DNA of 64,000 nt from Microcystis aeruginosa FD4 (GTDB taxonomy: Bacteria; Cyanobacteriota; Cyanobacteriia; Cyanobacteriales; Microcystaceae). Under the pieces are notes generated by a model that had not been told where the DNA came from, made no database searches, and saw only the letters and a list, made by a program, of their open reading frames with translations. The position numbers and the translations under genes are program-made. Location of the stretch: positions 1,612,001 through 1,676,000 of the forward strand of contig NZ_CP046973.1 of the NCBI RefSeq assembly GCF_009792235.1. Direction: 5' to 3'. Below, piece after piece: positions 17,154 through 25,510 of the stretch. The number at the start of each line of letters is the position of its first letter. Positions within the stretch are counted from its first letter, which is position 1.

Positions 17154-17780
17154 TCAACTCTTATCAGGAAATTTCTCTTTGAGAGTTTTGCCAAAATAAT
17201 ATTGACACCAAAACTCGGCAATTTCTGCTACTAAAGGAGCGGATTCAGAAGTTAGTCCACTGCCACAACTTGAGTTATAGCGTTCAGCATAATCTCTCGC
17301 CATTTGGTAACTCCAATAAGCATAATCTGAACTTGTCATACACCGCAGTCCATCTTCAATTATTAAGGCATATTTGTTATTGATGACACGAATTGGTGTT
17401 CCAAATCTTATGTGTTTTTCCCAACCTTGAATTTGTTCTAGTTGGGTTAACAATTTATACAAATCTTGCCGTTTATCTGGAGTTGGTTCTTCTAGGTAAT
17501 CTTCCATTTTTTCAACAGCATGGTTAATTAGTTGGCAGTGTTCTGTCCAAGCTTCTTCTCCAAGAAAAGACCTAGTAGTTTGATTAGATTCCATCTGTTT
17601 GATTACCAATTTAGCTAGGTAAAGCGCAAAATTAGCGGCGGCTTCCTCTTCTTGGCAAAGACTTTTGAGACTGGTGAGCCTTGTGACATTGAGGGCATAT
17701 TTGGTTTGGTATAGTTCCCTCGCTGTCTCAGCCAATTTACGAATTTTAGGAGCAATATTCTTATTAGTTTTAGTATCCAT
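17154..17780 (-). CDS. Uncharacterised soluble helical protein
   Basis: I use the ATG at 17780 (MDTKTNKNIAPKIRKLAE, preceded by GAGAAACG) rather than the longer frame from 17855, whose first 25 residues are not helical and overlap spacer-like sequence. 208 residues, mostly helical, with several Cys and an aromatic end (AEFWCQYYFGKTLKEKF). No known domain was recognised. It lies alone in an accessory zone. Confidence 0.6.
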   Translation of the reverse strand: MDTKTNKNIAPKIRKLAETARELYQTKYALNVTRLTSLKSLCQEEEAAANFALYLAKLVIKQMESNQTTRSFLGEEAWTEHCQLINHAVEKMEDYLEEPTPDKRQDLYKLLTQLEQIQGWEKHIRFGTPIRVINNKYALIIEDGLRCMTSSDYAYWSYQMARDYAERYNSSCGSGLTSESAPLVAEIAEFWCQYYFGKTLKEKFPDKS

Positions 17781-17916
17781 TATTCGTTTCTCATTATTTT
17801 TATCATATCTTCTTAACGGTTCTTCGTTACTTGGTATGGTTCGATAGGGGGGCATAAATCGACTAAATCCTTATCTGGCAAGAGACTTAATTGATTAGTT
17901 CGCTCTAGACAAAAAT

Positions 17917-18088
17917 AATTGACAAAAATCGCCAAATGCCTTTCTAAATAAGGGTTCCATCCTCTATAACCCCCGTTCATTGCATAACATAAACCGAAGA
18001 GCCAGCAATTGACAAAAATCGCTAAATGCCTTTCCATATAAGGGTTACATCCCTTATAACCCTGTCCGTTGCATAACACAAACTGAAG
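17917..18088. repeat. Two tandem copies of a ~83-bp repeat (90-bp period)
   Basis: Copies at 17917-17999 and 18007-18088, about 85 percent alike by eye. Both begin AATTGACAAAAATCG and end AAC(C/T)GAAG. The sequence gives an open frame on the minus strand (17813-18091) with repeated ERHLAIFVN, which I regard as an artefact of the repeat. Confidence 0.8.
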
Positions 18089-18164
18089 CACCGTTAATCA
18101 CGACTATTGGTATAATTTATTGGTCTATTACTACTTTAGCTGATAATCAGCTTTATTTTTAGAG

Positions 18165-18614
18165 ATGAATCTGATTTTATCAAGTAAAGCGGCCGAAAGA
18201 CTTCAACAGGAAGTGCAGTCAAGAGAAGATTTTATCGCCGATATTAATACTTGGCGAATTGATGTCCTCGATCTCAGGAAGCGAGGTATTTTTCTTATTA
18301 CTCAGGAAAAGAGTTTATATACCCTAATTTCTTCGTATAAGCAGGGAATTAAGGGGATTATCGCTCAAATTACCGCCATTGATCGGCATGAGGGCGATTC
18401 CCCTGAAATTCATTATCTCAAATCCGAGAATAGGAGTCTGGTAAGCTCCATGAATAACATGAAGAATTTAATCACTAAATTAGATCAGTACAATGCGGTT
18501 GATAACGAAAGATTTGCAGAATTAATTAATCAGACTTCCTTTAAATATTTATCTTACCGTACCCCGACCGAATGTTACCAAAATCTCTTGAATCAATCGA
18601 AGGGAGTACAATAA
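18165..18614 (+). CDS. Uncharacterised coiled-coil-like protein
   Basis: 149 residues, charged and helical (SSKAAERLQQEVQSREDFIADINTW; HYLKSENRSLVSSMNNMKNLITKLDQY). No family is recognised. It lies 19 bases upstream of the tyrosine recombinase on the same strand and could be its accessory protein; that is inference from position. Confidence 0.6.
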   Translation: MNLILSSKAAERLQQEVQSREDFIADINTWRIDVLDLRKRGIFLITQEKSLYTLISSYKQGIKGIIAQITAIDRHEGDSPEIHYLKSENRSLVSSMNNMKNLITKLDQYNAVDNERFAELINQTSFKYLSYRTPTECYQNLLNQSKGVQ

Positions 18615-18633
18615 AACGGTCGCATTTTAATCT

Positions 18634-19596
18634 GTGGAAGCCCGTTTAAATAGCATACCTGATCGTCCATCACGTCAAATGTTTTCCCTCTATTTTCTGA
18701 TGCTATTTGACCTCGTTCGTCGTCATTCCCCGACCATCGAGCGTCTGCGACCCCGTCTGACAACGGGACGTTGTCGGGATGTCGAACGTGATAATCTAGG
18801 TATCGTAAAGCAAGAATTCCTCTCCCTTGATCGGTTCGCTGCGCTCTCGCTGGTACTGCGCTACAAGGCTCATCTGCGGGATGAACGGGGACTAGCGGAA
18901 GCGACAAGAAACCGGCGCTTATCGGCGATCAAGTCCCTGGTGAGATTGGCCAATCAACTGGGGCAATGCGATTTCAATCTGTCCGAGGTATCGGGGGACA
19001 AGGTGGTGCGTTACCGCGACACCACCGGGGTGAGCAAGGAAGTGTACCGCGACCTGTTGGCCGTTCCCGACCGCTCGACTCTCAAGGGGAAACGGGACTA
19101 CGCCATCCTGCGATTGCTCTGGGATAACGCCCTCCGGCGGGGGGAGATCGAGAGTGCGGACATCAAGGATCTCGATACCGAGGGTCGAACGTTGGCCATC
19201 TTCGGTAAGGGCCGGGGTCAACAGAAAGAAACCGTCAGCCTGTCGCGTCCGACCCTCGACGCACTTGTGGATTGGTTACAGGCCCGGCGGGAACTCGATA
19301 TCCGTCAACCTCTCTTTATCGCCCTCGATCGCTGTAGTTGCGGCCATAGACTGACCGGCTCGGCGATCCATAAACTGGTGGCGAAAATCGCTACCGCGGC
19401 CGGGGTGAGCAAGAAAATGTCGCCCCACCGGGTACGTCATTCGGGAATAACCGCCGCTCTCGACGCAACGAACGGGGACGTGCGGCGGGTGCAGAAATTG
19501 AGCCGTCACGCCGATCTCAATACTTTAATGATCTACGACGATAACCGAAAAGACTTGCAGGGGGAAATATCCGACCTGTTAGCGGGGTTGGTCTGA
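18634..19596 (+). CDS. Tyrosine recombinase (XerC/D-like integrase)
   Basis: 320 residues from a GTG start. The core-binding domain covers about 55-130 and the catalytic domain about 145-315. The catalytic residues are all visible: Arg168 (ALRRGEIES), Lys192 (FGKGRG), His265 and Arg268 (SPHRVRHSG), His292 (LSRHADL) and Tyr301 (MIYDD). It probably integrates or resolves a mobile island or plasmid. Its GC-rich codon use contrasts with 17-18.6 kb, suggesting transfer. The region to 22.1 kb has similar composition. Confidence 0.93.
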   Translation: MEARLNSIPDRPSRQMFSLYFLMLFDLVRRHSPTIERLRPRLTTGRCRDVERDNLGIVKQEFLSLDRFAALSLVLRYKAHLRDERGLAEATRNRRLSAIKSLVRLANQLGQCDFNLSEVSGDKVVRYRDTTGVSKEVYRDLLAVPDRSTLKGKRDYAILRLLWDNALRRGEIESADIKDLDTEGRTLAIFGKGRGQQKETVSLSRPTLDALVDWLQARRELDIRQPLFIALDRCSCGHRLTGSAIHKLVAKIATAAGVSKKMSPHRVRHSGITAALDATNGDVRRVQKLSRHADLNTLMIYDDNRKDLQGEISDLLAGLV

Positions 19597-19681
19597 GCCG
19601 GTCGCGAACTGGCTACACCATATCTACCCTATAGGGCTGGCAAAATTCCCGTAAAATGTAACTAAACAGTGGTTACTTGAA

Positions 19682-19942
19682 ATGGTTATGGAAAAAGAAT
19701 CGGTGACGATCCGATTCCCGTCCGAGTTGATGCGGCAGGCCAAGCGGCTCAAGTCGGGGAAAGAATCGTTTAACGAATTAGTGGTGGAGGCTGTGGAGCG
19801 AGAGGTGAGGCGGCGTAAAGCCTTAGAAGCTCACGAGACCATCCAGCGATTACGGGAACAGGTCAAACGGAGAACGGGAGTACACCCCGACCCGCTCCCG
19901 TCGCTTCGTCAATTGAGAGAGGGGGAATGGGAGCTTGAGTAG
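19682..19942 (+). CDS. Ribbon-helix-helix (CopG/Arc-like) small DNA-binding protein
   Basis: 86 residues (a start at ATG 19688 is equally likely). The N-terminus SVTIRFPSELMRQAKRLKSGKESFNELVVEAVEREVRRR has the strand-helix-helix pattern of RHH repressors and antitoxins. The tail is charged (VKRRTGVHPDPLPSLRQLREGEWELE). It originally lay directly upstream of the 21294 gene; a TnpB element now separates them. No toxin partner is visible. Confidence 0.75.
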   Translation: MVMEKESVTIRFPSELMRQAKRLKSGKESFNELVVEAVEREVRRRKALEAHETIQRLREQVKRRTGVHPDPLPSLRQLREGEWELE

Positions 19943-19967
19943 TTACTGCATCGATACCAGCGTTTTC

Positions 19968-21283
19968 TTGACATCCTCACCGCCGTAAACGGACGGTGAT
20001 TCCCAAACCTCACGATTTAGGTTTCTGCTTCTTTCCCTTGCGGGGTTTCGCACCTGCCTTAACAGATTTACTCTGTTCTGGTCTTATGGTCGCTCTACAG
20101 ACTGACACCGCAAGTCCTGCGGCCAAAATGTTTTTACTAGCGTTAATATCTCGGTCATGGTGCGTCCCACAGTCTGGACAATCCCATTCTCGAATATTTA
20201 ACGGCATTTTCTCAGCAATATACCCGCAATTACTACACCTTTTAGAACTAGGAAACCATCTATCTATTTCGAGGTAATTTCTGCCGTACCAATGGCATTT
20301 ATAGGCTAATTGTCGAGTGATTTCTCCCCAACTAACGTCAGATATTGCCTGAGATAATTTCGGGTTTCTGACCATATTCTTGACGGCTAAATTCTCAACC
20401 ACAATCGTTTGGTTTTCACGAACTAATTGAGTGGTTAGCTTGTGTAAATGGTCTTTTCTACTATCGGTGATTTGAGCGTGAATCCTGGCTACTTTGATTC
20501 TCGCTTTTTCTCGATTTTTTGACCCTTTCTGTTTTCTAGAAAGATTTTTTGGGTCCTTTCGCAGTCTCCGATAATGCTTTTTAAAATGCTTAGGATTAGA
20601 TACTTTATCGCCGTCGCTGGTAATCACAAGGCTACTAATTCCTAAGTCAATTCCGATGGCTTTATCTGTTACTGGTAGAGGCTTAATCGTTGGGTCATCA
20701 AATCTTATTGAGATATGCCAACGTCCTGAGGGATGTAATCTGACTGTTACTGTGCTTGGTTCACAAGCTTCTGGTATTTGTCTTGACCATCGAATAGGTA
20801 AAGGTTCTGTGCATTTGGCTAAATAGATTTGTTTGTCTTTAAATTTAAAAGCTGACTTAGTAAATTCGGCACTTCCTCCCTGATGTTTTTTCTTAAAGTT
20901 AGGATACTTAGTACGACCAGCAAAGAAATTAGTGAAAGCTGTTTGTAAATGTCTTAACCCTTGTTGTAAAGGTACACAGCTAACTTCATTGAGAAAGTCT
21001 AATTCTTCTTGCTTTTTCCAATCGGTCAACATTGAAGAAGTTTGAGCATATCCTACTCTTTCTTGTCTTTCGTACCATGCTTGTGTTCGTTCGTGGAGAG
21101 CTTTATTGTAAACTAATCTTACACAGCCCAAAGTGCGCCGCAATAGCGACTCTTGTTCGGGTGTGGGGTAAAATCGGTAAGAATAGGCTTTTTCCATGTC
21201 TCACATTTTAGCATATATTTGGTAAATGCGCTAGTATTTAACGGTAAAGCCGTCGTAGAACGACGGGGTTTCAGACCCAAAAT
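19968..21283 (-). mobile_element. IS200/IS605-type element with TnpB only
   Basis: The right end (low coordinates) carries the hairpin at 19978-19998 (CACCGCCG/CGG-CGGTG). The left end carries a perfect hairpin CCGTCGT-AGA-ACGACGG at 21250-21266. No TnpA gene is present, so the element depends on a transposase elsewhere. Ends are approximate. The right-end transcript downstream of tnpB is where the guide RNA would be made. Confidence 0.75.
20010..21197 (-). CDS. tnpB: TnpB, RNA-guided endonuclease of IS200/IS605
   Basis: 395 residues, normal for TnpB. N-terminal domain SYRFYPTPEQESLLRRTLG; RuvC-I Asp184 (IGIDLGISS); RuvC-II Glu268 (VVENLAVKNM); a Cys4 zinc finger C321-x2-C324 ... C340-x2-C343; RuvC-III in HDRDINASKNI (Asp348/350). 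All catalytic residues are kept. TnpB uses a right-end-derived RNA to cut DNA next to a target-adjacent motif and preserves the element at its donor site. The C-terminus is Lys-rich. Confidence 0.94.
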   Translation of the reverse strand: MEKAYSYRFYPTPEQESLLRRTLGCVRLVYNKALHERTQAWYERQERVGYAQTSSMLTDWKKQEELDFLNEVSCVPLQQGLRHLQTAFTNFFAGRTKYPNFKKKHQGGSAEFTKSAFKFKDKQIYLAKCTEPLPIRWSRQIPEACEPSTVTVRLHPSGRWHISIRFDDPTIKPLPVTDKAIGIDLGISSLVITSDGDKVSNPKHFKKHYRRLRKDPKNLSRKQKGSKNREKARIKVARIHAQITDSRKDHLHKLTTQLVRENQTIVVENLAVKNMVRNPKLSQAISDVSWGEITRQLAYKCHWYGRNYLEIDRWFPSSKRCSNCGYIAEKMPLNIREWDCPDCGTHHDRDINASKNILAAGLAVSVCRATIRPEQSKSVKAGAKPRKGKKQKPKS

Positions 21284-21293
21284 TTTCGATGAA

Positions 21294-22122
21294 ATGTTAG
21301 CTTCTGCGGGGCGCGGGGTAGAAGCGATCGAGGTGGAGGTAATCGAGTCTTCGCGACCGTTGAGTGAGGAGGAGGTCAGGGACAGGGAGCGGTTAGAGCG
21401 GACGGTAGAACGGGCTTTCTACCAGGCCGGCTCCGCCCTGCAAGAACTGCGAGATCGACGGTTGTACCGGGACGGGTACGACTCCTTCGAGGATTACTGT
21501 CGGGGGCGATTCGGTCACAGTCGTCAGAAGGCCAACTATTTAATTATGGGGGCGGCGATCTACCGAACCCTGAGTGCAGCCAACTGTCTGCTGCTGCCAC
21601 CCTTGCGAGTATCAGGTGCGGCCGCTGGCCGTTCTTGCCCCGCAACGACAGCCGACCGTCTGGAACGAGGCCGTAGCGGAAGCTGGGGGCAAAGCACCCT
21701 CTAACCGAGTCGTTCGCGAGACGGTGGGCAAATACCAGGATAAAGGGAAAGCGAATGTTTTCGAGGTGGGGGAAGTGGTCGCTATCCTTGCCAAAGATAA
21801 CCCGCGTCTGAAGGGGAAAAACAACTGTTGGGCGATCATTACTGCTGTTCACCAGCGCTCCTGCGACTTGCGACTTCACGACGGGGCGATCGATCTGGTT
21901 AAAATCGAATACCTCAAGGAGTTGGGCTACACCGAAGGGGACTGTCAGACGGTGCGGCGATTATGCGATCGATTGTCGAGACTGAGGGAACGGGAAGAAC
22001 TGGAAGATACCGCCCTCGCCTTCTTGGGAATCTTGGGGAAACTGCAGCGACCTTATCTAAGCGAGTTAGAGGAAGAAATGCTGACTATGTTAGAGAAGTA
22101 TTACGGGTTAGTGACCGAATAA
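21294..22122 (+). pseudogene. Mobile-element-associated protein with one frameshift
   Basis: The first part, from ATG 21294, reads VEVIESSRPLSEEEVRDRER and ELRDRRLYRDGYDSFEDYCRGRFGHSRQ, an HTH-like DNA-binding region. The second part, in the +1 frame, continues CEYQVRPLAVLAPQRQPTVW, NRVVRETVGKY and an SH3-like VGEVVAILAKDNPRLKGKN, ending near residue 275. One extra T at 21603-21604 explains the break. The family is common on cyanobacterial plasmids and islands, with unknown function. The TnpB element sits directly upstream and may have removed its promoter. Confidence 0.75.
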
Positions 22123-22339
22123 TTGCCGACCTTGATGGACTCGAATCGTTGGATCGAGGGTGAGATAACTGTTCAGCACGATATGGTGTTTAAAGCGATA
22201 ACGCTCTTTTATCACTATGGGGAGATTAGAATTAAAAAAAAGCTCTGAAAGCGAGAGTTGGTATATGGTTAAGCCTCGACCCGCCGTGCCGACGGCGAAA
22301 TTTATGTTTTCAGATCGGTGTCAAGTGAACGCCTGATAT

Positions 22340-25300
22340 CTACCCTTGATGAGAACGAACTGTTCTTTGGGAATCCTCCGGACTGTAGCCAACATCACCA
22401 AAAAAGCAGAATGAACGAACCAAATTAAAGGTTTCTAGATCGAATTGAGCTAGGGTTATTCCACTCAGTAGAATTGTCGCGTCATGGTGTAGTCTTCTAT
22501 ATTCCCTTTGTAAGTGGGGAGCATCTTTCTCTTCTGAAGTATTCAGTAAAGACTCAAGAGTTTTTAACAAAGAATCTAGTAGTTTTAATTTTTGCATTTG
22601 TTGCTGCTTTTCTTCCTGTTTTAATCCCTCAAGCTGACTTTCTAATTCCTCGAACTGAATGTCTAAGTCATCAAATACTTCCCGTATTAAATCAGGATAG
22701 CACGCTGATAGAGAAAGAACGGACAAAATAGCTTTTGTTTGTTCATTACTTTTTAGCCCCACTTTGTTTGAGAGAACCTCAATGATTTTGAAAATCTTAT
22801 AAATGTTGACCAACCGTTTAATCATTCTGGGCGGCAGATCGGTGTGTCGGCAACATTCTAGCAATATCTTAAACTCTTCAGACTTAAATTTTATCTTCTC
22901 TGGAGTCAGGATAGTAACTGACTTATCCCGATCGGAATCTAATAATTTACCACCAACTTTGTTTTCAGTAAAGTCTGTTTTATTAGATTGGGAATTATCA
23001 ACGGATATGGTTGAAATATTTTCTGTAGAAACTGCCACATTACTCGTTTCCTCATCGCTTTCTTCTACTTCCATTTGCTGATGCAAGTAATTGGCTAAAG
23101 CTGAGTGAGCAACAGGTCGTATTCGGTAGGGAATTTGAATAATTTTTTCCAAGTAATCTGTACCGGAAGGTCGCCCTTGATGGAATAGCACTCCGGCATA
23201 GTATTTCTCTAAAGCACGAGTGACATAGCGTTCGTCAATTGCAACTACTGCAATAAATAGAGGAGTTTTAACCAGAAGCTGAACTGCTTCTAAAACTTCA
23301 ACTACTCGGTCAGGTGGGCAACGATCCAGATCGTCAATAAAGAGAACAATACGTGCCGGACCTCTTGGAAAAGTTTTTTCTAGCTTGCTAAATTGTTCAT
23401 CATTATCTTTCATTTTTGGATTATAATACAGACAATTAGTAAGCTCGGCGAGCTTGCGCTGCAACTGGTGAAGGTATCCTAGTTTTTTTTCGTATAACTC
23501 ATTCCTAGAAAGATCCTCAAGAAGGGTATTTAGAGTCGGATAATTACTAACAAGACCAATTTGTTGTTGTAATTGTTCAATTTGGAGTTCATACCGCTTG
23601 ATTTTGTTGAGATGCTGTTCAATGTCCCGATCTGATTGTAGAAATTCTTGCTGAAGAGTAACCCAAACATCCTTTCCGACTTCAAATTTTTCTTTTGCTT
23701 CTCCTGCAATCTGCTTCAAACGAGTAAAAATCTTTTCCTGTTCTTCTTGAGTTTTCTGTAATAAACTGATTCCTGTCCCTAATGCTGTAATAAATCCTCC
23801 TGTTTGTATTAAGGTCGTATATGTAGAAAGGACATCACTGAGCTTCTTAGGCAATTGATCTCTTAGTTGATCGGGTAATAGAGGAAAAACGACAATAGAC
23901 AATCCCGCCAAAAAGGCCACGAGTGACAACCAATTTTTTTGCAAGAAATAACGTGGCACCTTCCGAAGAATTAGCCAGCGCAATTTTTGATTTTCCTTTC
24001 TTAGTCTTTCCTTTAAATTCTGTAATTCTGATTTCTCATTTTTACGGATATCACCAATTTTTTCCCACAAGGAACTAGAAAATTCTTGATCTGATTTGAT
24101 CTTTTCTAGTTCATTGTAGGTTTGTTCTGAAAAGTTTGCTAATTCTCTGAGAGAGGCGGTACGATCAAACTCACTCATAGCATTAAGTGCTTTCCAAAAT
24201 TTACCGCCTTCAAGCTGTGAGCGATTTACCTTTTTGAGCGATTGTTCAATTTCCTGTTCAAGCGTATATTGACGATTAAATTCATAAAAGATAGTTTGCG
24301 TCAAACTGTACCACAGATCTGCTTTCGCATAAGTCCAGGCATCAAACTTTATCTGATAAATATGCCCTACATAAGGAAAAGCTTCCTCCTCTTTACCCCA
24401 TGTCTGTTTTTTAGTTAGAGATGCGCTACGAATCTCGTTCATTCTCTGCTGCATCAGATTCATGATAAAAGATTTTCCGCTTCCCCATCCCCCCAAGATT
24501 CCTACAGCCAATGGCGGTTCTAGATCCCGTAAAAGCAACATATCAGCTAAAGCGTCAGCCTCACTTTTAAGATTAAGGAGATCGTTTCCTTCTGCCAGAT
24601 CATTCCATAGCTTTTGAGTGCGAACGTTTCTCCCTGTCAATAGAATTGGATTTCCGATATTTTTTATGAGATTTTTTTGCCAGTTGAATGCGTTTATTAG
24701 AGCATCTTCAAGGGTATAGTTGGTGATTAAATTTTTAATCTGCTTAACGGGATTCAAGCACGGCAATAAAGCATCTGTAAGAACACCATGAGTGGAGGTT
24801 TCTCCAGCATAACTATAATCAGCAGCAATAAAGCAACGATCATATTTTACTTCACTACTTGCTTGGGAAAACAAATCAATAAATAAATTACTGAAATCAC
24901 TGTCTAGCCAAACAATTTGTTGTTTAACAGGACTTTTTTCAAGTTGATCGTGTAACCATGTCAGCGAAATACTTCTCGATGGGGGTTCAGATGTATGTTC
25001 AGATGAAGATTTGTTTAAAGGATTGGGGAAATCAGTTAGTAACAGGTCACCTTTTTGAGTTTCTTTTCCTTCAGCACCATTACCAGAGAAGTAAAATAGT
25101 GCCGTTTCCGTATCTCCATCTTGAGGATTAAAGAGTTGCTCTATCAAAATTTTTAATTGATCAGGTTCATAAGGATTTTTCTGACCTTCATCTTGATCTT
25201 CAAATTGATTGAGGAATATTTGAACTTGATCAAACTGACCAATTGTCCGCAGTAATTGTGCGATATCCTTAGCATCTTTCAGAGAATGTTGTGGGCAAGG

Positions 25301-25351
25301 AATACCCCCTTTGTATTGGTTGACTCCAATGACTAATGCTTTTCTTTTCAT
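22340..25351 (-). CDS. Caspase-fold domain (active-site residues lost) fused to a KAP P-loop NTPase
   Basis: 1003 residues. Residues 1-200 have the caspase/metacaspase layout (RKALVIGVNQYKGG; LFYFSGNG; QIVWLDSDFSN), but the catalytic His is Asn91 (SGNG instead of SGHG) and the Cys position reads Asp/Ser (DSDFS at 150-154). From 255 a KAP NTPase follows: Walker A GGWGSGKS (287-294), FDAWTYAKADLWYSL, two membrane helices (about 470-492 and 510-530) inserted with long coiled coils, then Walker B IVLFIDDLDRCPPDRV (668-683). The C-terminus is helical. KAP NTPases are membrane-associated signalling or conflict ATPases. It is last in a minus-strand run of hydrolase genes, 159 bases after the M6 protease. 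Confidence 0.9.
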   Translation of the reverse strand: MKRKALVIGVNQYKGGIPCPQHSLKDAKDIAQLLRTIGQFDQVQIFLNQFEDQDEGQKNPYEPDQLKILIEQLFNPQDGDTETALFYFSGNGAEGKETQKGDLLLTDFPNPLNKSSSEHTSEPPSRSISLTWLHDQLEKSPVKQQIVWLDSDFSNLFIDLFSQASSEVKYDRCFIAADYSYAGETSTHGVLTDALLPCLNPVKQIKNLITNYTLEDALINAFNWQKNLIKNIGNPILLTGRNVRTQKLWNDLAEGNDLLNLKSEADALADMLLLRDLEPPLAVGILGGWGSGKSFIMNLMQQRMNEIRSASLTKKQTWGKEEEAFPYVGHIYQIKFDAWTYAKADLWYSLTQTIFYEFNRQYTLEQEIEQSLKKVNRSQLEGGKFWKALNAMSEFDRTASLRELANFSEQTYNELEKIKSDQEFSSSLWEKIGDIRKNEKSELQNLKERLRKENQKLRWLILRKVPRYFLQKNWLSLVAFLAGLSIVVFPLLPDQLRDQLPKKLSDVLSTYTTLIQTGGFITALGTGISLLQKTQEEQEKIFTRLKQIAGEAKEKFEVGKDVWVTLQQEFLQSDRDIEQHLNKIKRYELQIEQLQQQIGLVSNYPTLNTLLEDLSRNELYEKKLGYLHQLQRKLAELTNCLYYNPKMKDNDEQFSKLEKTFPRGPARIVLFIDDLDRCPPDRVVEVLEAVQLLVKTPLFIAVVAIDERYVTRALEKYYAGVLFHQGRPSGTDYLEKIIQIPYRIRPVAHSALANYLHQQMEVEESDEETSNVAVSTENISTISVDNSQSNKTDFTENKVGGKLLDSDRDKSVTILTPEKIKFKSEEFKILLECCRHTDLPPRMIKRLVNIYKIFKIIEVLSNKVGLKSNEQTKAILSVLSLSACYPDLIREVFDDLDIQFEELESQLEGLKQEEKQQQMQKLKLLDSLLKTLESLLNTSEEKDAPHLQREYRRLHHDATILLSGITLAQFDLETFNLVRSFCFFGDVGYSPEDSQRTVRSHQG

Positions 25352-25510
25352 GATTTCACCTAGTTTCTGAGTTAAAAAAGTTGAACCTGAAAATTTTATT
25401 CGCTTGTAACTGATTTAGATAAAGGAGCGATCGTCTTCATATCGGGCTTCAGAATTGCGCTCGCATCTTGCCCTCCGAAGAAGCGAGCGCGAGATTTCAA
25501 GGAGACATCC

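Noticed and set aside
17813..18091. 92-codon minus-strand frame with repeated ERHLAIFVN
   Set aside because: Explained by the two copies of a non-coding tandem repeat.
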